This document shows, piece after piece, positions 50,126 through 59,477 of a stretch of 64,000 nucleotides of DNA. The DNA comes from G963664115 sp965216035 (GTDB taxonomy: Bacteria > Acidobacteriota > Terriglobia > 20CM-2-55-15), in the NCBI GenBank assembly GCA_965216035.1, contig CBDCFM010000017.1:310001-374000 (forward strand). The letters are read 5' to 3'. The notes under the pieces were generated by a model that worked only from the letters and a program-made list of their open reading frames with translations, searched no databases and was not told where the DNA came from. Both the position numbers and the translations under genes were made by a program. Numbering within the stretch: position 1 is the stretch's first letter; each line of letters starts with the position of its first letter.

Positions 50126-51979
50126 TCAGGCGGCCGGCTGCCCTGATAATCGGACGATGCCTTCCAGTGATGCCTCCAGCTCCGGAGGGGCCCCAGTCTC
50201 GGACGGCACGAGGAAGAGCCCGCGCCGACGGGTCCATTGACCCAGCACCCTGCTACTGGTCCCGCAAACCAGCGGAGCCGACAGGAGCAAGCCGGTAAAG
50301 ATCGGTGTCAGCCACAAGAAGAAGATCGGGCTCGAGTAAAGCGTCAGACCGGCCCATGCCAGCCCGAACGCCGTGGTCCCTCGAGCGTTGCGCCAGGCTT
50401 CCGACCACCCGACCACCCGGGCTTCGCGCGCCGGCGGCTCCCATCGGTGGTCATGTCCACTCAGCACGCTCGCGACGAAACGGCTGTGATACATCATCAT
50501 CACAGGCGCGATCACGACCGCGAACAACATCTCCAGCAGAGCACTGAGCAACAGGTGCCCGGTTCCGCCGAAGCGTCGCCGATCACCGACAAGCGCGAGG
50601 ATCACGCCGAGCAGCTTGGGCACGAACAGCAGACAGATTGTCAGGCCCAACAGCGGGACGACCCCCCTCGCCGCCGCCCAGGGACTCGTCCAATCCGGGA
50701 ACAGTGAATCACCGCCAAGAAAAGCCGCAATGCCAAACGAGGGCCCCACGATATAGGCTGTACTGGCCAGCAGCATCAGCAGCCATAGCAATGACGCAAC
50801 GTAGCCCAGTGCCCCCAACAGGAAATGCAATCGGCTCAACAAGTGCAGGCCACGGGTCTGCAACAGTCGCAGGTGCTGGAGGCTGCCCTGGGTCCAGCGG
50901 CGGTCGCGTTTGGCGTAGTCCAGGATATTGGCGGGCACTTCTTCATAACTGCCACCAATGGACGGCAGCAGGTAGACACCCCAGCCAGCCCGCCGCATCA
51001 GAGCCGCCTCGACGAAATCATGGCTCAGGACAGGGCCGCCGAGGGGGGGCTTGCCCCCGAGCACGGGCAGGCTGCAGTGCTCGACAAACGGCCCGACCCG
51101 GATAATGGCGTTGTGGCCCCAATAGTTGGCCGCGTCCCCCTGCCAGAAGCTCTGGCCGGTCGCGAGCATCGGGCTGTAGATGCATGCGGCGAATTGCAAC
51201 AGACGGCCGAACAGCGTATCGCGGCGGGCTGGAATCGGCACTGTCTGGATTATGCCGATGCCCGGGTTGGCCTCCATCGTACGCACCAGTTCAACCAACG
51301 TCGACCCGGTCATGACGCTGTCGGCATCCAGCAAGACCATGAATTCGTAGTGCGCGCGCCATCGCTGACAGAAGTCCGCAATGTTGCCGGCTTTACGACC
51401 GATGTTGGCCTGGCGGCGGCGGTAGTACAGACCGGTCGAACAACCCACTTCTTGGAGCAAGGTCTTCCATGCATTCTCTTCAGCCCGTGCGAGGATCGGA
51501 TCCGTCGTATCGCTGAGCAGGTGCAGGTCGAACTGTTCTCGGTAAGGGGTACCATTCAGCGAGCGCAGCACGGCGGCCAGGCCGGTCATGATCCGCCCGG
51601 GGTCTTCGTTGTAGGCCGGCATGATCAGCGCGGTGCGGCTCGCGATCCCTCCACCCGGGTTCGGGGCCATAGCTGGACCGAGTGACAGTGGATCGCGTCC
51701 CAGCACCATCAGTGCAAATCCGATAACAGCGTTCCAGAAAGGGATGGAGATCCAACTGAAGGTCACCGCAAACAGCACCAGAATGACGATCTCCAGGGCG
51801 TTGGTACCGGCGGACCGTAAGATATCGAACATCATGCTGGTACCGATCAGGGCCGTGCCGGCCACCAGCCCAAAGAACAGCCCGCAGCGCAGGGGCAGGC
51901 GCTGCGGATGGATGGCGCCAGCACCATCCCCCCGGTTCGGATGCGACATGCTACTGGACACGTTCGGGATACCAGACAT
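50126..51979 (-). CDS. opgH: glucans biosynthesis glucosyltransferase H
   Basis: A 617-residue inner-membrane GT2 glucosyltransferase making the backbone of osmoregulated periplasmic glucans. Two N-terminal transmembrane segments precede the cytosolic catalytic domain: TALIMPAYNEDPGRIMTGL near residue 115, LLDADSVMTG near 215, LGGPVLSHDFVEAALMRRAG near 305 and the QRRW-like RDRRWTQGSLQHLRLL near 360. Further helices follow. It is shorter than the E. coli protein (about 850), lacking the long N-terminal cytosolic region. It overlaps opgG by 29 bp; an ATG at 51949, just past the opgG stop, is an alternative start. Confidence 0.93.
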   Translation of the reverse strand: MSGIPNVSSSMSHPNRGDGAGAIHPQRLPLRCGLFFGLVAGTALIGTSMMFDILRSAGTNALEIVILVLFAVTFSWISIPFWNAVIGFALMVLGRDPLSLGPAMAPNPGGGIASRTALIMPAYNEDPGRIMTGLAAVLRSLNGTPYREQFDLHLLSDTTDPILARAEENAWKTLLQEVGCSTGLYYRRRQANIGRKAGNIADFCQRWRAHYEFMVLLDADSVMTGSTLVELVRTMEANPGIGIIQTVPIPARRDTLFGRLLQFAACIYSPMLATGQSFWQGDAANYWGHNAIIRVGPFVEHCSLPVLGGKPPLGGPVLSHDFVEAALMRRAGWGVYLLPSIGGSYEEVPANILDYAKRDRRWTQGSLQHLRLLQTRGLHLLSRLHFLLGALGYVASLLWLLMLLASTAYIVGPSFGIAAFLGGDSLFPDWTSPWAAARGVVPLLGLTICLLFVPKLLGVILALVGDRRRFGGTGHLLLSALLEMLFAVVIAPVMMMYHSRFVASVLSGHDHRWEPPAREARVVGWSEAWRNARGTTAFGLAWAGLTLYSSPIFFLWLTPIFTGLLLSAPLVCGTSSRVLGQWTRRRGLFLVPSETGAPPELEASLEGIVRLSGQPAA

Positions 51980-53615
51980 AGCTCCAGGTTTCAGTCAACC
52001 GACGGCCATCCAGCGTCAGGTAGAGCCGCATGTCGGCGGGCCGATTGCCGGCTGGAGCCAGCCGAAAGACGGCACGCCATCCCCGGCCGTCGGGCAGGGG
52101 CTGGACCCTCAGATCAGAAGTCTGACCGGCGGAGATCTCGAGATGAGCTTCGACTAGCTGGGTGCTCTCGAGCGAGGACAGGTCCCCACCGCTGAAATCG
52201 ACAATGAACCGGCGCTGGCTCGACGGAGCTGCGGCGTTCTGACCGGGAAGAGCATCCCGGCCGACGCGAGTACGTTCGACCCCAGCGAGCGTCTGGGCTT
52301 CCAGCCGGCTGTCGAACGTCGTCAGCCGGTACCGGTAGCGACGTTCACCGCCAGCCAAGAACGGCTCGTCGGGGACCCAATAGGCGGCGATATTGTCGTT
52401 GAACTCGGAAACCGTGGGGATGGCCAGCAGTTCGACGACGCCGCTGCCCCAATCGCCCTCTGTGAAGGCAACCCATTCGCTGGGACGGCGATGGTAGTTG
52501 GCCTCCAAGTCGAGGTAGTTCTCGAAATCCCGGTCCCGTTGCACCAGGCCGAACCCCTGTGGCGTGTTTTCGCCGAGCGATGTCACCTGCAGGCCCGGTC
52601 CGTTGCTCAGTGGCCGCCAGATCCACTCCCCGGCTCCCGTCTTCACCAGCAATCCATCCGAGTCGTGCACCTGCGCTCGAAAGTCATCGAATTCCGGCCT
52701 CCGATCCGGGCCGTATAGAAACATGCTGCTCAGAGGCGCCACACCGAGTTTGGCGATATCGTGTCGCGCATACAGGCGGGCTTCGACTTCCAGCGCCGTG
52801 GGTGCTCCAGGATCGAGATCAAAGCGATAGACTCCCGTCACCGAAGGGCTGTCGAGGAGGGCGTAGAAGGTGAGTGTCGTAGCCGCCGGTCCCGGCCGGA
52901 CCAACCAGAACTCCCGGAATGAAGGGAATTCCTCGCCGCTGCCTAGGGCGATATCGACCGCCAGACCTCGCGATGACAGCCCATAGACATGCCCCCTCCC
53001 CAGGAGACGGAAGTAGGAGGCGCCCAGGAAAACCACGACCTCGTCCTTGATGGTGCTGGTGTTAAGCGGGTAGTGTATCCGGAATCCGGCGTAGCCCAGT
53101 TCGGGTCCGGCGACGTCGGCGAGCGAGGCCGCACTGCCGTCGTAGCGGAAACGGGTTTTGTCGAACCTGAGCGCCGCAATCTGCTGATCGTTCACCAGGT
53201 TGATCTGTACTGGCTCCCGGAACAAAGATCCTGGGTGAAAAAGCTGTACCTCGAACAGCGTTTCGTCATGCCACAGCGCGGCCTCGGGACGGAATCGGAT
53301 TGACCGGTATTGGTCATAATCCATCCGCTCGAGTGCTGCGGGAAGAACCCCTTCCGGCGGTGCGTAGGATGTGTGCGCCAGGCTCCGGGCCCGCTCAGTA
53401 ACGCCCGCGAACAGGGTCGCAGCCGTCACCGGAGCGATGATGGAGTTGGATGATTCGGTAGCGAACGGATCTTCGGCTGTTGTGGGGGCTGTTGTCGGGT
53501 TGGTATCTCGATCGGATTGGGATACTGTTGTGGTCCGCTCGAGGGCGGGTTCGCACGCCACGGCGAACACCAAGGTCAGCAACAGGGGAGCGATGAAGAG
53601 ACCTCGCGCGAGGGC
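51951..53615 (-). CDS. opgG: glucans biosynthesis periplasmic protein G (start unresolved)
   Basis: About 550 residues of OpgG/OpgD. A lipoprotein-like signal (ARGLFIAPLLLTLVFAVAC) is followed after a low-complexity Thr/Pro-rich linker by the beta-sandwich domains. YDQYRSIRFRPEAALWHDET, FLGASYFRLLGRGHVYGLSS, and WIWRPLSNGPGLQVTSLGEN are family blocks, and the protein ends RLTETWSYVWYPERVQ. No standard start codon lies in frame before the signal peptide. An ATG (53617-53615) is one base out of frame just upstream, so a one-base indel or noncanonical start is likely. OpgG branches or exports the glucan in the periplasm. Translation is coupled to opgH. Confidence 0.85.
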   Translation of the reverse strand, partial: ALARGLFIAPLLLTLVFAVACEPALERTTTVSQSDRDTNPTTAPTTAEDPFATESSNSIIAPVTAATLFAGVTERARSLAHTSYAPPEGVLPAALERMDYDQYRSIRFRPEAALWHDETLFEVQLFHPGSLFREPVQINLVNDQQIAALRFDKTRFRYDGSAASLADVAGPELGYAGFRIHYPLNTSTIKDEVVVFLGASYFRLLGRGHVYGLSSRGLAVDIALGSGEEFPSFREFWLVRPGPAATTLTFYALLDSPSVTGVYRFDLDPGAPTALEVEARLYARHDIAKLGVAPLSSMFLYGPDRRPEFDDFRAQVHDSDGLLVKTGAGEWIWRPLSNGPGLQVTSLGENTPQGFGLVQRDRDFENYLDLEANYHRRPSEWVAFTEGDWGSGVVELLAIPTVSEFNDNIAAYWVPDEPFLAGGERRYRYRLTTFDSRLEAQTLAGVERTRVGRDALPGQNAAAPSSQRRFIVDFSGGDLSSLESTQLVEAHLEISAGQTSDLRVQPLPDGRGWRAVFRLAPAGNRPADMRLYLTLDGRRLTETWSYVWYPERVQ

Positions 53616-53642
53616 ATTCCCGAATTCTGGGAAGCGGCACCC

Positions 53643-55313
53643 ATGAAGATTACCAGTCCTCCAGAGATTTTGGGTCCGTTCACCTCCCTGTTGATCCTCA
53701 ACGGCCTGTTGTTGGCTCCAGATTGGCTGCGGACCGGCACTCCGGGTCCGGGTTGGATCGCTCTCGAGTCGTTTCTCGTCGTCGGGCTCTTCGCTGTGCT
53801 GCCCCGCCGGAGCTGGAGTGCGGCATTGGCAGCGGGCACCGCAGCGTTCCTGGTCTTGCTGAGCGTCGTGGCCTTCGCGGACGCCGTGCTCGGACGGAGC
53901 CTGGGCCGGGGGTTGAATCTCTACCTTGATCTGCATCTGGTGAGCTCGGTCTATAAGCTGCTGAACGGGACGCTTGGCCCGGTGGTGGCGGTGCTGCTCA
54001 TTTCGGGCCTGACGCTGAGTGTTGTTCTCTCGGTCCTGATCCTAGCCTACCTGCTGGCGCCCGTCGAGGTCCATTCGCTGAAATCGCGCACCCGGATCGC
54101 TGGAGTGGCGCTGATCTCTCTTTTCGGTGCCGGCTTGGCGGGCGAACAGGTGCCCGCGCTCACCGAACGGATCACATGGCCCGCGGTGGAGGTCGCCGCG
54201 GATCAGACTGAGCGCTTTCTTGCGATGCTGGAGGAACGGGAGGTGTTCACCGCCGAAATGGCCGTCGCTCCCGACCGCTACTCCGGTGAGCCTGGCTTCC
54301 TCGGCAAGCTGGTCGGCCATGATGTGGTGCTGGGCTTCATCGAGTCCTATGGCGTGTCGGCTCTCTACGATCCTCGTTTTTCGCCCGTAGTCCTATCTCG
54401 GCTGAGGGGCCTGGAGAGGCGCATGGCGGATGCCGGCCTGCACTTGAGCTCCGGTATGCTGGTAGCGCCGACCCAGGGCGGAGAGTCCTGGCTGTCGCAC
54501 GGGTCGCTGTTCAGCGGGTTGTGGCTGGATAATCAGTTGCGCTATGACCTGATGCTGGCCAGCGGCCGGGAGACGCTGATCGATGATTTCCGCCGCGTGG
54601 GACATCGGACCGTTGCCCTGATGCCTGCGATCACTCTGGCGTGGCCGGAGGGGGAGCGACTGGGTTACGACCAGATCTTTGCCCATCGGAATATCGACTA
54701 CGCTGGGCCAGCCCTGAACTGGGTAACAATGCCGGATCAGTACACTTGGTCCTTTCTGGAAAATGCGATCCGCAACACTGATAACGCCGACACCAGACCC
54801 GTGTTCGCCGAGATCGGTCTGATCAGTAGTCACGCACCCTGGACGCCGATCCTGCCGGTAATGGACTGGGACCTCATCGGCGATGGATCGGTCTTCGCCC
54901 CCTGGGAAAATGCCGGGGAAGACCCCGATGAGCTGTGGCAGGACATGGATCGTGTCCGCGAGCACTATGCGCTCTCGCTCGACTATGCGATCGACACGAT
55001 GGCCAGTTACGCCGAACGCTACGTCGACGAGGGCACCTTGCTCATCGTTCTCGGCGATCACCAGGCGGCACCGTTGATTGTCGGTGACGAAGTCAGCCGG
55101 GCCGTGCCCGTCCACGTCATCAGCCGTGACCGGGCCCTGGTGCAGCCCTTCCTCGAATGGGGGTTCCAGAGCGGAGCGCTCCCTGACCCGGATCGGCCGC
55201 CGCCGGGCATGGATGCCTTTCGTGATTGGTTCGTACACGCTTTCAGCAAACCCGCCACGGATGGGGACACGGCGGCTGCACCGGCGACCGCAGGGGCTGG
55301 GGATACGGAGTGA
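53643..55313 (+). CDS. sulfatase/phosphoglycerol-transferase-fold membrane protein
   Basis: A 556-residue protein with about five N-terminal transmembrane segments (residues 10-160) followed by an extracytoplasmic alkaline-phosphatase-superfamily domain. DVVLGFIESYGVSALYDPRF near 220, APTQGGESWLSHGSLFSGLW near 270 (nucleophile Ser/Thr region), AEIGLISSHAPWTPIL near 388 and TLLIVLGDHQAAPLIVG near 465 (metal-binding DH) fit the LtaS/OpgB-like group. Divergent from opgG-opgH with only 28 bp between them, it is a good candidate for adding phosphoglycerol or phosphoethanolamine to the glucan. The substrate is inferred from context only. Confidence 0.82.
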   Translation: MKITSPPEILGPFTSLLILNGLLLAPDWLRTGTPGPGWIALESFLVVGLFAVLPRRSWSAALAAGTAAFLVLLSVVAFADAVLGRSLGRGLNLYLDLHLVSSVYKLLNGTLGPVVAVLLISGLTLSVVLSVLILAYLLAPVEVHSLKSRTRIAGVALISLFGAGLAGEQVPALTERITWPAVEVAADQTERFLAMLEEREVFTAEMAVAPDRYSGEPGFLGKLVGHDVVLGFIESYGVSALYDPRFSPVVLSRLRGLERRMADAGLHLSSGMLVAPTQGGESWLSHGSLFSGLWLDNQLRYDLMLASGRETLIDDFRRVGHRTVALMPAITLAWPEGERLGYDQIFAHRNIDYAGPALNWVTMPDQYTWSFLENAIRNTDNADTRPVFAEIGLISSHAPWTPILPVMDWDLIGDGSVFAPWENAGEDPDELWQDMDRVREHYALSLDYAIDTMASYAERYVDEGTLLIVLGDHQAAPLIVGDEVSRAVPVHVISRDRALVQPFLEWGFQSGALPDPDRPPPGMDAFRDWFVHAFSKPATDGDTAAAPATAGAGDTE

Positions 55314-55323
55314 TCGATTCGAC

Positions 55324-56079
55324 ATGTCGTGCGTTGAATGGTTCGGGCTATTTCGATCCCTGATCGTCTACTGGCGTCCCGGCCGTCAGAACGGGCTGCG
55401 CCAGCTCTATCGTCCGTTAGTGGGGCCCGGAGACCTGGTCTTCGATGTGGGTGCGCACTTGGGCGATCGATCCGTGGCATTCGCGGCCCTGGGTGCCCGC
55501 GTGGTGGCCCTGGAGCCCCAGCCCCAGGTCGTGGGGTGGCTCCGGCGACTCGTGGGACGGAACGACCGGATTATCGTGCGGGCTGAGGCGGTGGGCCGCG
55601 CTACGGGAACGGCCCAGTTGGCCATCAGCACGCGAACACCCACCGTTTCCACACTGGCGGAGAACTGGCGGAAGAAGCTTCAGGCGGACAATTCCGGCTT
55701 CCGGCGGGTGCGCTGGGAGGAGACGGTGGAGGTCTCCGTCACGACCCTGGATGCCCTCATCGAAATCTACGGCCTTCCGCGCTTCTGCAAGATCGATGTG
55801 GAAGGTTACGAGGCCGCGGTCCTGGCAGGACTGAGTCATCCAATACCCGGGCTGTCGGTGGAGTTCGTCTCCGGCGCAGCGGAGGTGGCTCTGGCCTGCA
55901 TTCACCGTCTTGATGCGCTCGACACCTATGAATTCAACGCCATTCGGGGCGAAGGCAGGGGATTCGTGTTTGACCCCTGGGTGCAGAGCAAGCGCATCAC
56001 AGACTGGCTGAACGAAGGTGCCGGCGGCGCGTCGTCGGGCGACATCTACGCTCGACTCCGAGCCGCCGGTCACAGTTAA
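55324..56079 (+). CDS. FkbM-family methyltransferase
   Basis: A 251-residue SAM methyltransferase. Motif I is LVFDVGAHLGDRSVAFAALG near residue 38, with VVALEPQPQVVGWLRRL near 60 after it. CKIDVEGYEAAVLAGL near 155 is the FkbM-type IDVEG motif. The start ATG at 55324 is 8 bp after the preceding gene, suggesting one transcript with the sulfatase-fold protein. FkbM enzymes commonly O-methylate sugars, so glucan methylation is a plausible but unproven role. Confidence 0.85.
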   Translation: MSCVEWFGLFRSLIVYWRPGRQNGLRQLYRPLVGPGDLVFDVGAHLGDRSVAFAALGARVVALEPQPQVVGWLRRLVGRNDRIIVRAEAVGRATGTAQLAISTRTPTVSTLAENWRKKLQADNSGFRRVRWEETVEVSVTTLDALIEIYGLPRFCKIDVEGYEAAVLAGLSHPIPGLSVEFVSGAAEVALACIHRLDALDTYEFNAIRGEGRGFVFDPWVQSKRITDWLNEGAGGASSGDIYARLRAAGHS

Positions 56080-56147
56080 TTCGCATTTAGTGGCGTAGGT
56101 CGAGGCCGCGTGTAGCATGCCCGCGGGCGAGGAAGAAATTGCCAATG

Positions 56148-57764
56148 CTACTGTTCCGCGCTGTCAGTCGAGGTGGACTTGGTGGCCGGCTTTTCCACAT
56201 CCGCGTAGACGACCAGGTCACCGGCCACCGACTCGTATTCCACGTTCGTCAATCTGCCGCTGCCCGGAGTTTTCTGAAGCGACGGTTTGACGGCCGTTAG
56301 GCCGCCGACGAACTGAGGGGATATTGTGATGATCATTCGGTCGACAAGACGGGCTGCCACGAAGTTCGTGATCACTCCCGCGCCCCCCTCAACCATCAGC
56401 GCGCGGATACCCAGCTCGTACAGACGCCGCAGTAACTCTTGGAGATCGATCAAGCCGTTGGGTTGGGAAGGCAGGCGAATGACCTCGGCTCCGGCCGCCC
56501 GAAGCTGTTGTTCTCGAACGGTGCTCGCCTGTTCCGTTGTCGCAATGATCGGGGCCACGCACGGTGGGCACAAGAGTGTGGCCTCGAGGGGCGAGCGCAG
56601 AAGGGAGTCCAGAACGACGGGCTGGGGGTTCCGTCCCTCGACCAGGCGAACCGTCAGGCGCGGATCGTCCGACAGAAGTGTGTTAATTCCGACCAGGACC
56701 GCATCGTGCATCGAACGCAGTCGGTGCGTCAGTGCTTGCGATTCGGGATTGCTGAGCTGGAACGGTTTGCCGGCCTCAGCCGCGATCGACCCATCAAGGC
56801 TCTGGGCGTAGCTCAATGTGACCGACGGCACTGCCTCCTTGTTTCGTAGTACCTCGGCGTCTCGAAGCACCTCGGCTTCCCTCAGGCTGGCGCGCAATCG
56901 GGACGCCGCGCCCCGGTTATCGGGCCCCAGCGCGGTTTCAAAGAACGTGCCTTGGGGAACATGGTCCGTCAGACCTTCGCCTGAGGCGGTGGCGACGGTT
57001 GGCAACTGGCTCAGGAGATGACCCATTTTGGACGCTTTCGTCTGAAGGTATGCGTAATTTTCCGGCCGTGGTGGGATCTGGTGTCGGACCCGTTCAACGA
57101 CACGAATTCCGAAAGCCTCCAGGGCATTCACTTTCGCGGGGTTGTTGGTCGCAAGTCGAACCGAGTAGACTCCCTGGTCCTTGATCATCGCGGCGGCGTG
57201 CGTGTAAGTCCGCACGTCGGCGGGAAATCCCAAATGCAGGTTCGCTTGCACCGTATCCATCCCCTGGTCCTGCAAAGCGTAGGCATCAATCTTGTTGTTC
57301 AATCCGATGCCCCTCCCCTCCTGCCTCAGGTACAGGAGCAGACCCCGGCCTTCCTCGGAAATGTAGTGCAGCGCGGCCTGCAACTGCTCCCCGCAATCAC
57401 AGCGCAGAGAGCCGAACACATCCCCCGTCAGGCATTCGGAATGGATGCGAACCAGTGACGGCGGGCCGTGCAGGTCACCCATGCGAATCGCAAGGTGCTC
57501 TTTGAGTTCCCGGTCCCGGTACACGGTAACGGTAAATTCACCGAGGGTAGTCGGGAGACGGGCCGACCCCGATCGGTAAATCGAGTCCCCTGTGGCTGTG
57601 CCAAACTCTATTTCCATCTCGAAACAACCTTGGCCCGTGTCAAAAGTGCAGTTCGTGCTTCCAACACGCACGTACAATGGCTTGGAGGCCACCAACGTCA
57701 TGAATTCATTCGCGAAAAACCTGGAGAAGGGTGTCTCACCCGCGTCCGAGCTAAACACAAACAC
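56148..57764 (-). CDS. fusion of GTP cyclohydrolase II and RibD-type reductase
   Basis: About 538 residues. The N-terminal half (about 30-250) is GTP cyclohydrolase II: the zinc ligands are EC-x10-CDC in ECLTGDVFGSLRCDCGEQL, and the active-site loops are LLLYLRQEGRGIGL and ATNNPAKVNALEAFGIRVVE. The C-terminal half (about 310-530) is a RibD_C/dihydrofolate-reductase-like pyrimidine reductase (VTLSYAQSLDGSIAAEAGKP, SMHDAVLVGINTLLSDDPRL, MVEGGAGVITNFV). No RibD deaminase or RibB domain is present. The start may be GTG 57764 or GTG 57758. It lies in a probable pterin-like locus. Confidence 0.9.
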   Translation of the reverse strand: MFVFSSDAGETPFSRFFANEFMTLVASKPLYVRVGSTNCTFDTGQGCFEMEIEFGTATGDSIYRSGSARLPTTLGEFTVTVYRDRELKEHLAIRMGDLHGPPSLVRIHSECLTGDVFGSLRCDCGEQLQAALHYISEEGRGLLLYLRQEGRGIGLNNKIDAYALQDQGMDTVQANLHLGFPADVRTYTHAAAMIKDQGVYSVRLATNNPAKVNALEAFGIRVVERVRHQIPPRPENYAYLQTKASKMGHLLSQLPTVATASGEGLTDHVPQGTFFETALGPDNRGAASRLRASLREAEVLRDAEVLRNKEAVPSVTLSYAQSLDGSIAAEAGKPFQLSNPESQALTHRLRSMHDAVLVGINTLLSDDPRLTVRLVEGRNPQPVVLDSLLRSPLEATLLCPPCVAPIIATTEQASTVREQQLRAAGAEVIRLPSQPNGLIDLQELLRRLYELGIRALMVEGGAGVITNFVAARLVDRMIITISPQFVGGLTAVKPSLQKTPGSGRLTNVEYESVAGDLVVYADVEKPATKSTSTDSAEQ

Positions 57765-57920
57765 TCCCCTCCGTCAATTGTTCCGTTTTCGAAGCCGCGC
57801 CCGGGGAGATCGTGGCGGGGGCGAGCGGATGTTCTCCGAAAGCCCATCGCAGTCCACGGAACACCTCATTTTGGGAGACTATGTCAATTGCAACCCTCGG
57901 ACCATTCCCTGGTTTAATCG

Positions 57921-58496
57921 GTGATTTCAGAGAAGCAAACCTCGGCCAGGCTCTTCCTTGTGCGTCATGGTCAGGATATGGATAATTCGCGTTCCCTGAT
58001 CAACGGCCGGCGCGATACTCCCCTGACCGAGCTGGGCCGAGCCCAGGCGCTGGCAGTGGCCGAGCAGCTTCGATCAGAGGAGATCCGCTATGCATACACG
58101 TCACCCCTCCAACGAGCCGGCCAGACAGCTTCAATAATCTCCGATAGCTTGGGTATTGGGGAGCTGCATGTCGAACCCGACTTCATTGAGAGGGACTACG
58201 GAGTTCTCACCGGAAGACCGGCAGCCGACATCCCCCTACACGCAAGCGACACATTCGTGTTGAACGATTTCCGATACGTCATCGACTCACCTGGCGTGGA
58301 AGACTACACGCTCCTGTGGACACGGGCGGGAAACGCTCTCCGCAGCATTCAGAATCGCCATGTCGGCCAGAGGGTTCTGATCGTCGCCCACAACGAAGTG
58401 ATCAAGATGATGCGGGCGAATTTCAATGGGAAATCCTGGGAAGATGAACTGCGGCTCCCCCCCGTCAACAACTGTGAGGTGATCACTCTAGGGTAG
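57921..58496 (+). CDS. histidine phosphatase family protein
   Basis: A 191-residue phosphoglycerate-mutase-like phosphatase. ARLFLVRHGQDMDNSRSLIN near residue 9 carries the RHG nucleophile. TSPLQRAGQTASII near 60 follows, ERDYGVLTGRP near 89 holds the acid, and VLIVAHNEVIKMMRANF near 152 the second histidine. The start is GTG at 57921, divergent to the ribA-type fusion. Substrate unknown: nucleotide, sugar or pathway phosphates such as CobC-like are all possible. Confidence 0.88.
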   Translation: MISEKQTSARLFLVRHGQDMDNSRSLINGRRDTPLTELGRAQALAVAEQLRSEEIRYAYTSPLQRAGQTASIISDSLGIGELHVEPDFIERDYGVLTGRPAADIPLHASDTFVLNDFRYVIDSPGVEDYTLLWTRAGNALRSIQNRHVGQRVLIVAHNEVIKMMRANFNGKSWEDELRLPPVNNCEVITLG

Positions 58497-58543
58497 GCGC
58501 TTCGACCCATCGACGGCAGGGAACAACGATTGTGACTCTGACA

Positions 58544-59296
58544 CTATTGCCGCGATGGTCGGCGGGCGCCGCCCCAAAGCCAGGCCACATCAATGGCAAA
58601 CGAACTGCTCAGTAGCGCGAGTCCCGCCAATGCTACGACATCGCTGACCGGCGGCAGGACCGGCGGCGCGAGGCAGAGGGTCAACGACAGTGCTTGCGCG
58701 ACGCAGATCACCTGACGCCGTCGACGTTTCGGCAGCGTCCGCCTCATCCACGGCAGTAGGTAGCTCGATGCGACGAACACGTAGCGCATCAGTCCGGCCG
58801 CAAGGATCCAGGGTCCGGCCTTACCGTGCTGCCACGCCAGTGCGGCGGTGCCGAAGATCAACAACGCGTCGGTTTCCATGTCGAAACGCGCACCGAAATC
58901 GCTCGTATGACCTCGATTCCGTGCAAGCCAGCCATCGATACCGTCGAGTGCGATAGCAAGCGAGGCGACGGTCACCGCAAACCAGGCTCGGGCCGGGGTC
59001 GCGCTTTCACCGATCATCGCAAGCAACAGCGCGGCCATCGCACCGCGTGCCAGCGTCACACGGTTCGCCGAACCGAACGACTCCGAGGCCAGGTAACGAT
59101 CTGCAAACGCCACAATCAGAGTGGCGCCGAAGCCAAAAATCAAGATCGCTTTGAGCGGAAAGAGTCTGCCGAGTTCGAGGAACCACCCCACCATCGGGGC
59201 GACTCCCGCTACCGCGAAGAATGACACAGCAACGCTCCAACGGGAGTCCTGTGCTGCGGTGGGCTGGCGACGCACTCTGTGAGCCAGGATCGACAT
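58544..59296 (-). CDS. CDP-alcohol phosphatidyltransferase family membrane protein
   Basis: A 250-residue polytopic membrane enzyme. ALDGIDGWLARNRGHTSDFG continues to ARFDMETD, giving the full DxxDGxxAR-x8-GxxxDxxxD signature near residues 125-148. Six or so helices flank it. It transfers a phospho-alcohol from a CDP-alcohol to an acceptor. ATG at 59296 is chosen. A longer frame to 59392 is possible but has a poor ribosome binding site. It is convergent with the phosphatase and divergent from the dehydrogenase, in the middle of the pterin-like locus. Confidence 0.85.
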   Translation of the reverse strand: MSILAHRVRRQPTAAQDSRWSVAVSFFAVAGVAPMVGWFLELGRLFPLKAILIFGFGATLIVAFADRYLASESFGSANRVTLARGAMAALLLAMIGESATPARAWFAVTVASLAIALDGIDGWLARNRGHTSDFGARFDMETDALLIFGTAALAWQHGKAGPWILAAGLMRYVFVASSYLLPWMRRTLPKRRRRQVICVAQALSLTLCLAPPVLPPVSDVVALAGLALLSSSFAIDVAWLWGGARRPSRQ

Positions 59297-59477
59297 GACC
59301 GTGGAGAATTCCTTTTCTAATCTTGAACAAACCCGCCTTTTGTATAGTGTAGAAGGCCTGTACCTGGACCGTTTCGAGCGCGTCAGGTTCAAGAGTTTCT
59401 AAATTCCGGATTTCGAAGAATACTTGCATCTTCTGCTGTATGCAGCAAGTATCGACGGCCACCGAGAGAAAAACCTC

